Shown piece after piece: positions 50,080-59,501 of a stretch of DNA of 64,000 nucleotides. The notes below the pieces were generated by a model. The model did not search any database and had not been told where the DNA came from. It worked only from the letters and a program-made list of their open reading frames with translations. The stretch covers positions 2,542,001-2,606,000 of the forward strand of contig NZ_CP045292.1 in assembly GCF_009363055.1 (NCBI RefSeq), in the 5' to 3' direction. The position numbers and the translations under genes were made by a program. Numbering within the stretch: the first letter of the stretch is position 1; the number at the start of each line of letters is the position of its first letter. The DNA comes from Flavobacterium haoranii (lineage in GTDB: Bacteria > Bacteroidota > Bacteroidia > Flavobacteriales > Flavobacteriaceae).

Positions 50080-50888
50080 ATGCATGCCAAAATAATGAGA
50101 TTTTATCCCTTTTTTATTTTTTTATTGACAATTGTTTCATGTAAGCAAATTGATGAAACAATTGTTGATACTGATATTGAGACAATTGAAAATGTTTCTG
50201 TAGAATCTTCAGTTTTATCTGAATTTGATTTTCTGCCAACATCTACTTCAAATGCTATTTATAAACATGCTACGTACACATTATCTTATGTAGAAGATTA
50301 CGAACAAGCAGAATGGGTTGCTTACAGTTTAGAACCTACAGATATTAAAGAGGTCAATTTTGATCGTCCTTTTTTTGAAATTGATGAAGCTGTAGTAACA
50401 GGTTCGGCACATTGGAAAAATTATAAAAACTCAGGTTATAATAAAGGACATTTATGTCCAGCAGGCGATAGAAGAGGAAGTTATAAGGATTTTGAAGAAA
50501 CTTTTTTAACGTCAAATATTTCGCCTCAAACTTATGAGTTTAATAGTGGTGTTTGGAATAGATTGGAACAAAAAGTACGTTATTGGGCAAAAAATATGAT
50601 GGTATTTATGTAATAACTGCTGGTGTGCTTTCAGATAATTTAAAAACAATTGGTTTTGAAAAGGTAGCGGTGCCAAAATATTTTTATAAAGTTTTGCTTA
50701 CCAAAGATAAAACGAGAATGATTGGTTTTTTGGTTCCCCATAAAGATTCTGATAAACCGTTGTATGAGTTTGTTGTTCCTGTTGATACTATTGAAAAAAT
50801 GACAGGAATTGATTTTTTTCCAGAACTCGATGATGAACTTGAAAATAGATTAGAATCGAAAGGAGATTATAAAGAATGGAGTTTTTAG
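50080..50888 (+). pseudogene. NUC1-type DNA/RNA non-specific endonuclease lipoprotein (one frameshift)
   Basis: A lipoprotein nuclease of the EndoG/NUC1 family, which cuts DNA and RNA without sequence preference. The lipobox is LTIVSC (Cys21 if the start is 50080; ATG 50095 is also possible). The catalytic segment is GYNKGHLCPAGDRRG, with Asn-Lys-Gly-His in place of the common Asp-Arg-Gly-His; the metal-site Asn lies in the later NISPQTYEFNSGVWNRLE. After KVRYWAK the frame changes; one A added to the A6 run 50589-50594 gives 269 residues continuing YDGIYVITAGVL. It may act in nutrient nucleic-acid use at the cell surface. Probably intact in the organism. Confidence 0.82.
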
Positions 50889-50891
50889 TAA

Positions 50892-52148
50892 CTACCATTC
50901 ATTTACTTTATTGGCATCTAGTTTTATAAAAATAAATAGCATAATAGTGAATGCCCATAAACTTGAACCTCCGTACGAGAAAAAGGGTAGTGGCACTCCA
51001 ATTGTCGGGAATAATTTTACAAGCATGGCAATATTTACAAAAAAGTGTATGAATAAATAAGTCGCTACACAATAACCGTAAACACGACTAAATTTTGTTT
51101 TTTGATTTTCGGCGAGATAAATTATTCGCAAGAATAACGAAACAAATAATAAGATGACTACAACAACTCCTACAAAACCCCATTCTTCGCCAACAGTTGT
51201 AAAAATATAATCGGTGTGTTGTTCGGGTACAAATCCTCCCTTAGTTTGAGTTCCTTCTAAATAACCTTTTCCTAATAAACCACCAGAACCAATTGCAATC
51301 ATCGACTGATTTAAATTGTATCCTTCTTTTTTCATGTCCACTTCTTCACCTATTAAAACGTCGATTCTGTCTTTTTGATGCGGTTCTAATACTTCATTAT
51401 AAACAAAGTTTACCGAGTAAACAAAACCTGCAACTACTGCTAAAACAAATAGATATACAAATGGATTTCTTGAAATTTTTCTATTGTTTAAAAAGTGAAG
51501 TATTGCTAATACTGTAAAGATGATAATGATATATAATGGATTAAATAACAGTGCTGCAAAAAACAACCCTATTGCCGTTGCTCCAGCAATTAAGTACCAA
51601 CTCGGTAATCCTTCTCTATTTAAAACAAAAACTAACGATAAAAAGATTAAAGCACTTCCAGTATCAGGTTGCATTTGAATTAATAAAACGGGTAAACCAA
51701 TAATAGCAAATGCAATTAATTGATGTTTCCAAAGTTTTAAGTTTATTTGAGAATAACTTAAGTATTTAGCTAATAATAAAGCTGTTGCGGTTTTTACGAA
51801 TTCTGAAGGTTGAAATCCAAATCCACCAAATTGGTACCAGTTGGTTTGTCCTTTTTTGGTAACACCAAAGACAAATAAACCTAACAAAAGTAAAATACCT
51901 AAACCGTAAAAGACAAAGGAAAGGCGTTCAAATATTTTAGCATCAATAAAAAGTAAAATAAAAATTAACGGAATACTCAAAAAGATAAAAATCATTTGAC
52001 GGCCATAATTTTGGCTGAAATCAAAAACAGAAGCGCCTTCAACTGGTAATGATGCCGAATAAATAGTCATCCATCCCATACTCACAAGAGTGATATATAA
52101 GAATAGTGTTAACCAGTCGATACTTCTATTTACACTTTGATTTCGCAT
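50892..52148 (-). CDS. rodA: Rod-shape SEDS peptidoglycan polymerase RodA
   Basis: RodA polymerises glycan strands during side-wall growth, paired with PBP2. The 418-residue membrane protein has about ten hydrophobic segments and the SEDS signatures FGFQPSEFVKT, the catalytic Asp in QMQPDTGSAL, the AIGSGGLLGKG loop, PEQHTDYIFT and the final GVPLPFFSYGGSS. It begins 1 base after the mrdA stop and ends the mreB-mreC-mreD-mrdA-rodA operon. Confidence 0.95.
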   Translation of the reverse strand: MRNQSVNRSIDWLTLFLYITLVSMGWMTIYSASLPVEGASVFDFSQNYGRQMIFIFLSIPLIFILLFIDAKIFERLSFVFYGLGILLLLGLFVFGVTKKGQTNWYQFGGFGFQPSEFVKTATALLLAKYLSYSQINLKLWKHQLIAFAIIGLPVLLIQMQPDTGSALIFLSLVFVLNREGLPSWYLIAGATAIGLFFAALLFNPLYIIIIFTVLAILHFLNNRKISRNPFVYLFVLAVVAGFVYSVNFVYNEVLEPHQKDRIDVLIGEEVDMKKEGYNLNQSMIAIGSGGLLGKGYLEGTQTKGGFVPEQHTDYIFTTVGEEWGFVGVVVVILLFVSLFLRIIYLAENQKTKFSRVYGYCVATYLFIHFFVNIAMLVKLFPTIGVPLPFFSYGGSSLWAFTIMLFIFIKLDANKVNEW

Positions 52149-52149
52149 T

Positions 52150-54063
52150 TTAGTTTACTTCCTCTTCTTCGTTTTTAATTGCTTCCGATTTTATGGTATC
52201 CTTTACAGGTTCTTGAGCTCGCTGATAAATAATGTTTTCAATTTTCTTGTATTCGTCTTCCAAACTTCCGTTTAGCATTCTGTTTTCTAAATCTTTTCTC
52301 GTGATTTTACCTTTCACGTATTTTTCAATCATTAAGGTAGCTATAGGTCCAGCCCATCGATTTCCCCAATAACCATTTTCCACAAAAACGGCAATCGCAA
52401 TTTTAGGATTTTCAGCAGGAGCAAAAGCCACAAATATGGAATGGTCTTTTAATTGATAAGTTTTTCCTGCAACTCTAATTTTATTTTCGGCCGTACCCGT
52501 TTTACCACAAATTTGTAAACTATCAACTTTTAACGATGCAGCAGTTCCACGGTTATAAACATCGGCTAAGCCTCTAATAACCGGATCAAAATATTTTTCA
52601 TCAATTGTAGTTTGATGTTTGGTAACAAACTTCTTATCTAATTTTTCACCTTTAATTTCTTTTACAATGTGAGGGGTGTAGTAATATCCCTTATTAGCAA
52701 CTGCTGCCATCATATTTGCTAATTGAATTGGTGTTGTTAAAACTTCACCTTGACCAATGGAGTTAGATATAATGGTTGTACTTCGCCATCCACCATTTGG
52801 ATATGCTCTTTCGTAAGTTTTAGAAGTTGGAACTAGTCCTTTAGCTCCAATTGGCATATCGGTTCCTAAAAACTGGCCTAATCCAAAACTTTTTACATTT
52901 GTAGACCATTTATCGACACTCACACTTGGGTTTTTGTACTTATCAATCGTTCTTTTGTAAACATTTGCAAAATAGGTATTACATGATTGATAAATTCCAT
53001 TATTTAGTTTAGAAACGCCAGCATCGTGACATTTCATGAATGCACCTCTTCCATAGTAAAACCCATGATGACACACAAAACTAGTTTCTTCGTTAATAAC
53101 TTCTTCTTGTAAACCAATTAATCCAGTTACAATTTTAAAAGGTGATCCTGGAGGATATTGTGCCAATAAACCTCTGTCGTAAAGTGGTTTTGCAATAGAA
53201 TCGTAATATAGTTTTGTGTAATTTTCAGATCTTTTTCTACCTACTAGCAAAGAAGGATCATAAGTTGGCATAGAAATAAGTGCTAAAATTTCACCAGAAC
53301 TAGGTTCAATTGCTACAATTCCACCTCTTTTGTTAGCCATCAATTCTGTACCGTATTTTTGTAGTTCACCATCAATAGTTAAAACCAAGTCTTTTCCTTG
53401 TTGGGCAATCGTATCATATTTACCTTCTTTATACGGCCCAATAATTTTATTATGTTTGTCTCTCAATAAGTATTTAACTCCCTTTATTCCCCTTAAAATT
53501 TCTTCATACTGCTTTTCAACACCTTGTTTTCCTATTAAATCACCACTGTTGTAATATGGATTTTTTTCAATTTCAAACTCACTCGCTTGTGTAATGAATC
53601 CAAAAATATTAGCTCCATAATTTACTTGGTAATCTCGCAAAGCTCTTTTTTGAGTATAAAAACCTTCAAACTTTCTTTCTTTTTCTTGAAAAGCGGCGTA
53701 TTCTCTTTTATTTAATTGCGAAATAAATACTGAGGGTAATCTTCGACTGTAAACTATTGCTTTGGCAATTTTCTTGTCGAAATATTCTTTAGTAATTCCT
53801 AATAAATTACAAAACTCTAGTGTGTCAATATTTTTTATTTCTGCAGGAACAACCATGATATCATAAGAGGGTTGGTTGGCTACTAATAATTTGCCATTTC
53901 TATCGTAGATATAACCACGCTCTGGAAAATCGTAAACTTTCTTAATCGCAATATTTTCGGCTTTTAATTTATAGGTTTCGTCAATTACTTGTAAGTAAAA
54001 GAAACGGCTTATGAGTATTAAAGCTCCAACGATTATTAGTATAGGCAAAAGTAATTTTCTCAT
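52150..54063 (-). CDS. mrdA: Penicillin-binding protein 2 (rod-shape transpeptidase)
   Basis: PBP2 cross-links peptidoglycan in cell elongation and works with RodA. In 637 residues it shows an N-terminal membrane anchor, the dimerisation domain with ERGYIYDRNGKLLV, and the transpeptidase domain with the Ser-x-x-Lys motif PPGSPFKIV, Ser-x-Asn in QSCNTYF and Lys-Thr-Gly in CGKTGTAE. Its first 4 bases overlap the end of mreD and rodA follows after 1 base, so translation is probably coupled. Confidence 0.95.
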   Translation of the reverse strand: MRKLLLPILIIVGALILISRFFYLQVIDETYKLKAENIAIKKVYDFPERGYIYDRNGKLLVANQPSYDIMVVPAEIKNIDTLEFCNLLGITKEYFDKKIAKAIVYSRRLPSVFISQLNKREYAAFQEKERKFEGFYTQKRALRDYQVNYGANIFGFITQASEFEIEKNPYYNSGDLIGKQGVEKQYEEILRGIKGVKYLLRDKHNKIIGPYKEGKYDTIAQQGKDLVLTIDGELQKYGTELMANKRGGIVAIEPSSGEILALISMPTYDPSLLVGRKRSENYTKLYYDSIAKPLYDRGLLAQYPPGSPFKIVTGLIGLQEEVINEETSFVCHHGFYYGRGAFMKCHDAGVSKLNNGIYQSCNTYFANVYKRTIDKYKNPSVSVDKWSTNVKSFGLGQFLGTDMPIGAKGLVPTSKTYERAYPNGGWRSTTIISNSIGQGEVLTTPIQLANMMAAVANKGYYYTPHIVKEIKGEKLDKKFVTKHQTTIDEKYFDPVIRGLADVYNRGTAASLKVDSLQICGKTGTAENKIRVAGKTYQLKDHSIFVAFAPAENPKIAIAVFVENGYWGNRWAGPIATLMIEKYVKGKITRKDLENRMLNGSLEDEYKKIENIIYQRAQEPVKDTIKSEAIKNEEEEVN

Positions 54064-54563
54064 CGCTTACTAGGTTTTATTAAATAAATAATTAGTAAAC
54101 AAATGATTAAAGTAAAAATACTCGTGTATAGAGTTTTTAATATCACGTCGAAGAACAAATCGAAACGGAAAGCTTCTAAAAAGAACAAACAAATATGATG
54201 AATAAAAATAGCCAGCAGTATAAATGTTATTCTTTCAGGCGATAGGTTTTCAGCAATTTTTATGGTTTGATATTCATAACTTAAACCAAATGAAAATCGG
54301 AATAAATTTGGTCTAACAAAAGCTAATATTGTAGAAGCAAAGGCATGTACTCCTCCAGATTCCGCAAAAATATCAACCGACAAGCCAATTAAAAAACTAA
54401 AAAACAGTAAACTAAATCGATTGCCATTAACGGGGAATAGCAGCACAAATAAGAGGTAAGGATAAGGGTTGATGTAACCAAACAGATTAATGTTGTTGAA
54501 TAACAATATTTGTAAAGTCAACAAAATTAAAAATCGAAATATGTTTAAAACTAGCGTATTCAA
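54060..54563 (-). CDS. mreD: Rod-shape determining protein MreD
   Basis: A 167-residue inner-membrane protein with about five hydrophobic segments and few charged residues, as in MreD, which joins MreC and the elongasome. The segment GYINPYPYLLFVLLFP and the GLSVDIF stretch are typical of Bacteroidota MreD. It starts directly after the mreC stop and overlaps mrdA by 4 bases. Position in the operon supports the call. Confidence 0.9.
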   Translation of the reverse strand: MNTLVLNIFRFLILLTLQILLFNNINLFGYINPYPYLLFVLLFPVNGNRFSLLFFSFLIGLSVDIFAESGGVHAFASTILAFVRPNLFRFSFGLSYEYQTIKIAENLSPERITFILLAIFIHHICLFFLEAFRFDLFFDVILKTLYTSIFTLIICLLIIYLIKPSKR

Positions 54564-55388
54564 TTATTTGTCAGTTTGTTTGGTTTCTAATTTTAGCTTC
54601 TCTTTTTTGTGTTTGTTTTCAATTATGTACACATAACCTAATGCGGTCATGTCGTTAAAAAGACGCACATTAATAGTATAATAATTGGTTTTTGTATCTA
54701 CGTAAACTTTATCGATTTTACCAATAGGAATATTTTCAGGGAAAATTTCGGATTCAGCTCCGGTTACAATGGAGTCACCTTTTTTAAGCGAGGCCAATCG
54801 CGGAACATCGATTAATTGTGCATAACCCACATTTTTTCCATCCCAAATAAGTGAACCAAAATGATTAGAATTTTTGATTTTTGCGTTAATTCTAGATTTA
54901 GTATTTAAAATACTTAAAACTGTAGAGTAATTAGTACTAGTTTTTTCAATTATCCCAACAATTCCTTTGTCATTAATTACACCCATGTCAGTTTTTATAC
55001 TGTCTTTGGAACCAATATTTAACGTAAGGTAATTTTCTCGTGTATTGAATTTGTTTTTTATGACCTTTGCTTTTTTAACTGAAAATATATCAGTTTCAGT
55101 ATTAAAAGATGTTTTAGAATTTAACAATGTGTCTTTTTTATTAAAAAGCACTTGTTTTAATCTAGCGTTTTCTTCAGCTAATTGCGCGTTTTTCTCTTTC
55201 AAGCTCAAATACTCATCAGCTTCATTTACCTTTTTATAAATTCCTCCGCTTACCGCATTTGCTGAATTTATGTATTCACTTCTATGATAAGAATGCGATT
55301 TTATGGTAAGAATTAAGCTAATGCCCAAAAGCAGCAAAAACAGCAATCTATAGCTGTTTTTTACTAAAAAATTTATTATTTGCTGCAT
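54564..55388 (-). CDS. mreC: Rod-shape determining protein MreC
   Basis: A 274-residue bitopic protein: one membrane segment (about 12-28), a short coiled coil with EYLSLKEKNAQLAEENARL and the periplasmic beta-barrel domain with NDKGIVGIIEKT, SLIWDGKN and KKGDSIVTGAESEIFPE, followed by a Lys-rich tail. MreC links MreB with PBP2 and RodA. It follows mreB after 11 bases. Confidence 0.93.
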   Translation of the reverse strand: MQQIINFLVKNSYRLLFLLLLGISLILTIKSHSYHRSEYINSANAVSGGIYKKVNEADEYLSLKEKNAQLAEENARLKQVLFNKKDTLLNSKTSFNTETDIFSVKKAKVIKNKFNTRENYLTLNIGSKDSIKTDMGVINDKGIVGIIEKTSTNYSTVLSILNTKSRINAKIKNSNHFGSLIWDGKNVGYAQLIDVPRLASLKKGDSIVTGAESEIFPENIPIGKIDKVYVDTKTNYYTINVRLFNDMTALGYVYIIENKHKKEKLKLETKQTDK

Positions 55389-55399
55389 GGACTATTGCT

Positions 55400-56428
55400 T
55401 TATTTTATAAGGATACTTTTGTATTTGTTTAAGTTTTTAAGAGCAATTCCTGTTCCTCTTACTACAGCTCTTAAAGGATCTTCTGCGATATAAACCGGTA
55501 AGTCGGTTTTTAATGATATTCGTTTGTCTAATCCTCTTAACATAGATCCACCTCCTGCAAGATAAATGCCTGTGTTGTAAATATCGGCTGCTAATTCTGG
55601 AGGAGTTTGAGATAAAGTTTCCATTACAGCATCTTCAATTCGTTGGATTGATTTGTCTAATGCTTTTGCAATTTCACGGAAAGAAACATCAACTTGTTTT
55701 GGTTTACCTGTTAATAAGTCTCTTCCTTGAACTGACATTTCATCTGGTGGACTGTCTAAATCTTCCGTCGCCGCACCAATTTGTATTTTTATTTTTTCGG
55801 CAGTTGTCTCACCCACAAATAAATTGTGTTGCGTTCTCATGTAATAAATAATGTCATTTGTGAAAACGTCACCCGCAATTTTTACTGATTTATCACAAAC
55901 AATTCCACCTAGTGCAATTACGGCAATTTCTGTTGTACCACCTCCGATGTCAACAATCATGTTTCCTTTTGGTTGCATAATGTCAACACCAATTCCAATC
56001 GCAGCAGCCATTGGTTCGTGAATTAAATAAACCTCTTTACCATTTACGCGTTCAGCAGATTCCTTTACAGCGCGCATTTCAACTTCAGTAATTCCTGATG
56101 GAATACAAATTACTAATCTTAAAGCTGGTGTAAACAATTTTTTCTTTAAAGCTGGAATACTTTTAATGAACATTTGAAGCATTTTTTCAGAAGCATCAAA
56201 GTCGGCAATAACTCCATCCTTCAAAGGGCGTATTGTTTTTATGTTTTCATGAGTTTTACCTTGCATCATGTTAGCTTCTTTACCTACGGCAGTAATTTTC
56301 CCCGTAATACGATCTCGAGCTACAATCGATGGGCTATCGATTACAACTTTGTCGTTGTGAATGATTAAGGTGTTAGCAGTACCAAGGTCAATTGCAATAT
56401 CCTCGGTCATAAAATCAAAAAATGCCAT
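55400..56428 (-). CDS. mreB: Rod-shape determining actin homologue MreB
   Basis: The cytosolic bacterial actin that guides side-wall synthesis, 342 residues. The nucleotide site is visible as the phosphate loops IAIDLGTANTLI and IVDIGGGTTEIAV and the adenosine motif LAGGGSMLRG. EPMAAAIGIG is also characteristic. It is the first gene of the five-gene rod-shape operon, behind a TAATTTTG box and separated by 136 bases from purH, which is also on the minus strand. Confidence 0.97.
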   Translation of the reverse strand: MAFFDFMTEDIAIDLGTANTLIIHNDKVVIDSPSIVARDRITGKITAVGKEANMMQGKTHENIKTIRPLKDGVIADFDASEKMLQMFIKSIPALKKKLFTPALRLVICIPSGITEVEMRAVKESAERVNGKEVYLIHEPMAAAIGIGVDIMQPKGNMIVDIGGGTTEIAVIALGGIVCDKSVKIAGDVFTNDIIYYMRTQHNLFVGETTAEKIKIQIGAATEDLDSPPDEMSVQGRDLLTGKPKQVDVSFREIAKALDKSIQRIEDAVMETLSQTPPELAADIYNTGIYLAGGGSMLRGLDKRISLKTDLPVYIAEDPLRAVVRGTGIALKNLNKYKSILIK

Positions 56429-56478
56429 ACGCTTTTATAAAGTGTTTATAAAGGTTTATAATTTACAAAATGAACTCA

Positions 56479-56486
56479 CAAAATTA
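56479..56486 (-). promoter_or_regulatory. -7 promoter box of the mreB operon
   Basis: Minus-strand TAATTTTG matches TAnnTTTG, 50 bases before the mreB start. No clear -33 TTG is seen. Confidence 0.45.
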
Positions 56487-56564
56487 CACAAATTAACGAC
56501 ATAGAATTCGCCTAACAGTAAAACTTTGTCACACAAATTACAAAAAATAAACCTTTAAAAAAAA

Positions 56565-58091
56565 TTAATGTTTAAAATGGCGAACACCAGTAAATACCAT
56601 ACCCATTTTGTGTTCGTCACAATAGTTAATACTCAATTCATCTTTTATAGAGCCACCTGGTTGAATAACAGCTTTTATTCCTGCATTATCTGCTATTTCA
56701 ACACAGTCGGGAAATGGGAAAAATGCATCGCTAGCCATAACAGCACCTTTTAAATCGAAATTAAAAGCATTTGCCTTTTCAATTGCTTGTCTTAACGCGT
56801 CTACTCTTGATGTTTGACCAGTTCCAGAAGCACAAAGTTGTTTGTTTTTTGCTAAAACAATTGTGTTAGATTTGGTGTGTTTACAAATTTTAGAAGCAAA
56901 TAACAAATCTTCAATTTCTTGATTAGTAGGTTCTGTTTTTGTAACGGTTTTTAAATGCTCTTTATTGTCTGTAATGTTATCTTTTTCTTGAACTAAAACT
57001 CCATTTAAACATGTTCTAACTTGTTTTTCAGGTAATTCTACTTCATTTATAACTAAAATAATTCTATTTTTCTTTTCAATTAATAATTGAACAGCATCTT
57101 CATCAAATGATGGCGCAATAATTACTTCGCAAAATAAACTATGAATTTCTTCTGCAGTTGCTAAATCGATATTTCCATTTGCAATTAATACTCCACCAAA
57201 AGCAGATGTTGGATCACCAGCTAATGCATCAACATAAGCTTCTTTCATAGAACTTCTTGTAGCAATACCACATGCATTGTTGTGTTTTAAAATGGCAAAT
57301 GTTGGTAGATCACCCTTAAATTCGTTCATTAAATTTACAGCAGCATCAACATCTAGTAAATTGTTGTACGACAATTCTTTACCATTCAATTTTGTAAACA
57401 TTGCATCAAAATCTCCAAAGAAAAATCCTTTTTGATGTGGATTTTCTCCATATCGTAATGTTTGACCGTTTGCTACACTTGCTTTGTAATAAGTTTCGTC
57501 TGCGTTAAAATAATTGAAAATAGCAGTATCGTAATTTGAAGAAACGTGGAATGCTTTAGTTGCTAAAACTCTTCTTTGTTCAATAGTTGTAGCCCCTTTT
57601 TCTTCAGTATAGTAATTTAAAAATTCTGCATATTGCTCAACAGAAGCAACAATAACGGTGTCTTTAAAATTTTTAGCAGCTGCACGGATTAAAGAAATTC
57701 CTCCAATATCAATTTTCTCAATAATATCAGCTTCACTTGCTCCAGAAGCAACTGTTTTTTCAAAAGGATATAAATCAACAATAACTAAATCAATTTGTGG
57801 AATATTGAATTCTTCCATTTGTTGTACATCACTTTCATTATCTTGTCTGTTTAAGATGCCACCAAAAATTTTTGGATGTAAAGTTTTTACACGACCTCCT
57901 AGAATTGAAGGATAATCAGTAACTGTTTCTACAGGAACTACAGGAACACCTAAACCTTTAATAAAAGCTTCAGTTCCGCCTGTTGAATAAATAGTTACTT
58001 GATTTTGATGAAGTGCTTTAACTATTGGCTCTAAACCAGTTTTGTCAAATACTGAAATTAATGCAGATTTGATGTTTTTTGTTGTAGTCAT
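56565..58091 (-). CDS. purH: Bifunctional AICAR formyltransferase / IMP cyclohydrolase
   Basis: PurH carries out the last two steps of purine synthesis, AICAR to FAICAR to IMP. The 508-residue protein has the N-terminal MGS-like IMP cyclohydrolase domain (SALISVFDKTGL, STGGTEAFIKG, GGRVKTLHPKI) and the C-terminal formyltransferase domain with the LRYGENPHQKG segment, the Lys-His pair in LKHNNACG and the closing DAFFPFPDCVE and IQPGGSIKD. It has a well-formed promoter of its own and precedes the mre operon on the same strand. Confidence 0.97.
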   Translation of the reverse strand: MTTTKNIKSALISVFDKTGLEPIVKALHQNQVTIYSTGGTEAFIKGLGVPVVPVETVTDYPSILGGRVKTLHPKIFGGILNRQDNESDVQQMEEFNIPQIDLVIVDLYPFEKTVASGASEADIIEKIDIGGISLIRAAAKNFKDTVIVASVEQYAEFLNYYTEEKGATTIEQRRVLATKAFHVSSNYDTAIFNYFNADETYYKASVANGQTLRYGENPHQKGFFFGDFDAMFTKLNGKELSYNNLLDVDAAVNLMNEFKGDLPTFAILKHNNACGIATRSSMKEAYVDALAGDPTSAFGGVLIANGNIDLATAEEIHSLFCEVIIAPSFDEDAVQLLIEKKNRIILVINEVELPEKQVRTCLNGVLVQEKDNITDNKEHLKTVTKTEPTNQEIEDLLFASKICKHTKSNTIVLAKNKQLCASGTGQTSRVDALRQAIEKANAFNFDLKGAVMASDAFFPFPDCVEIADNAGIKAVIQPGGSIKDELSINYCDEHKMGMVFTGVRHFKH

Positions 58092-58113
58092 TGTGTTGTT
58101 TTTATTTAAGTTG

Positions 58114-58144
58114 CAAAAGTAATTATACTTTTAAAAGTTACCAA
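58114..58144 (-). promoter_or_regulatory. Promoter of purH
   Basis: On the minus strand TTG (58144-58142) and TACTTTTG (58121-58114) are 20 bases apart, the normal Bacteroidota -33/-7 spacing. The start codon follows 22 bases later. No PurR-like operator or purine riboswitch is seen. Confidence 0.7.
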
Positions 58145-58218
58145 TGAAAACTAAAATTTGTTTCTATAAATTGTAACAATTTTTTTAATGTTTCTACTTA
58201 TAATAAGAATTTTACATC

Positions 58219-59469
58219 ATGCTTTTATATCTTAGGTTACTTAAAGAAAGTTTTGGTTTTGCATTAAATGCTTTGCGGACAAATAAGCTGCGGACTTTTT
58301 TGTCGCTTTTGGGTGTTACAATTGGTATTTTTTCCATTATTGCAGTCTTAGCGGCAGTAGATTCTATGGATAAAAAAATCAAAGAAGATTTAAGTGATAT
58401 GGATATGAATACTATATACTTAATTCGTTTTTCTTTTGGCCCATCGGATGTTCCTCGTTGGAAACGTGAACAATTCCCTGATGTTACCTATGAAGAATAT
58501 GAATATTTAAGAAGGTCAGTGAATGGTATTGATAAAATGTCATTCAACATGTTCACTAGAAACGAAAATATTAAGTATGGAGACAAAACAGTAAGTTCTA
58601 TTAGAGTAAAACCTTCAACTTACGAATTTATTGATATTGAGCCTATTAAAGTAGAAAAAGGCCGTTATTTTAATGAAGCGGAGTCAAATTCAGGAAATCC
58701 TGTAATTGTGATAGGAAGCGAAGTAGCTGAAGGATTATTTGGAAATTCAGAGCCTATTGGTAAAAAAATTAGATTATACGGGCAAAAATTTACTGTCATA
58801 GGTGTTTTAAAAAAGCAAGGAGAGGGTATGTTTGGGGATAGTAATGATGTTGCTGTTTTTTTTCCAGTTAACTTTATTAGAAGATTATATGGTGATAATA
58901 GCGATATGTTAACTCCTGCAATTTTAATTAAGCCGGAAAAAGGAATAGATATTGAAGAGTTTAAGGCAGATTTAGCACAAAAATTGAGAACTTTTAGAGG
59001 TATAAAACCAGGAGAAATCAATAATTTTTTTCTTAATGTTTTATCTGGTTTTACAGATTTTATTGATAATATCATTGGGCAAATGAATCTTGTAGGATGG
59101 CTTATAAGTGGTTTTTCTTTACTTGTTGGAGGATTTGGAATTGCGAATATTATGTTTGTTTCGGTTAAAGAGAGAACCAATTTAATAGGAATTCAAAAAG
59201 CATTGGGTGCCAAAAATAAATTTATATTATTCCAATTTTTATTCGAAGCAATTATACTTTCTGTAATTGGTGGTATTGTTGGAATGTTTTTAGTTTGGAT
59301 AATAGCTCTAATTTTGAGTTCGGCTCTAGATTTTGAGTTTGTACTAAGCACACAAAATATATTATTAGGAACAGGATTAGCGGCTGTTATTGGTTTGGTT
59401 TCTGGAATTATTCCTGCAATATCGGCATCAAAACTTGATCCGGTGGAAGCTATTCGTTCGGGAATGTAA
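58219..59469 (+). CDS. MacB/FtsX-type ABC transporter permease
   Basis: A 416-residue inner-membrane protein of the MacB family. It has an N-terminal membrane segment (NKLRTFLSLLGVTIGIFSII), a large periplasmic domain (about 45-270, MacB_PCD-like), then the FtsX domain with three membrane segments and FVSVKERTNLIGIQKALGA; the end is the usual SKLDPVEAIRSGM. Such proteins work with an ATPase and often an MFP partner in mechanotransmission, exporting lipoproteins, peptides or drugs. No ATPase gene lies next to it, so the partner is elsewhere. The substrate is unknown. Confidence 0.9.
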   Translation: MLLYLRLLKESFGFALNALRTNKLRTFLSLLGVTIGIFSIIAVLAAVDSMDKKIKEDLSDMDMNTIYLIRFSFGPSDVPRWKREQFPDVTYEEYEYLRRSVNGIDKMSFNMFTRNENIKYGDKTVSSIRVKPSTYEFIDIEPIKVEKGRYFNEAESNSGNPVIVIGSEVAEGLFGNSEPIGKKIRLYGQKFTVIGVLKKQGEGMFGDSNDVAVFFPVNFIRRLYGDNSDMLTPAILIKPEKGIDIEEFKADLAQKLRTFRGIKPGEINNFFLNVLSGFTDFIDNIIGQMNLVGWLISGFSLLVGGFGIANIMFVSVKERTNLIGIQKALGAKNKFILFQFLFEAIILSVIGGIVGMFLVWIIALILSSALDFEFVLSTQNILLGTGLAAVIGLVSGIIPAISASKLDPVEAIRSGM

Positions 59470-59477
59470 TATTTTAT

Positions 59478-59485
59478 TACATTTG
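59478..59485 (+). promoter_or_regulatory. -7 promoter box upstream of the 59502 gene
   Basis: TACATTTG matches TAnnTTTG and lies 16 bases before the TTG start at 59502. Confidence 0.5.
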
Positions 59486-59501
59486 CCGAAAACCAATTTA
59501 T

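Noticed and set aside
56429..56564. Purine riboswitch or regulatory RNA between purH and mreB
   Set aside because: The sequence is A+T-rich without conserved purine-aptamer elements, and it lies downstream of purH.
58665..59180. 171-codon minus-strand frame over the permease gene
   Set aside because: Long but antisense to a convincing MacB/FtsX permease; no start signal or family match.
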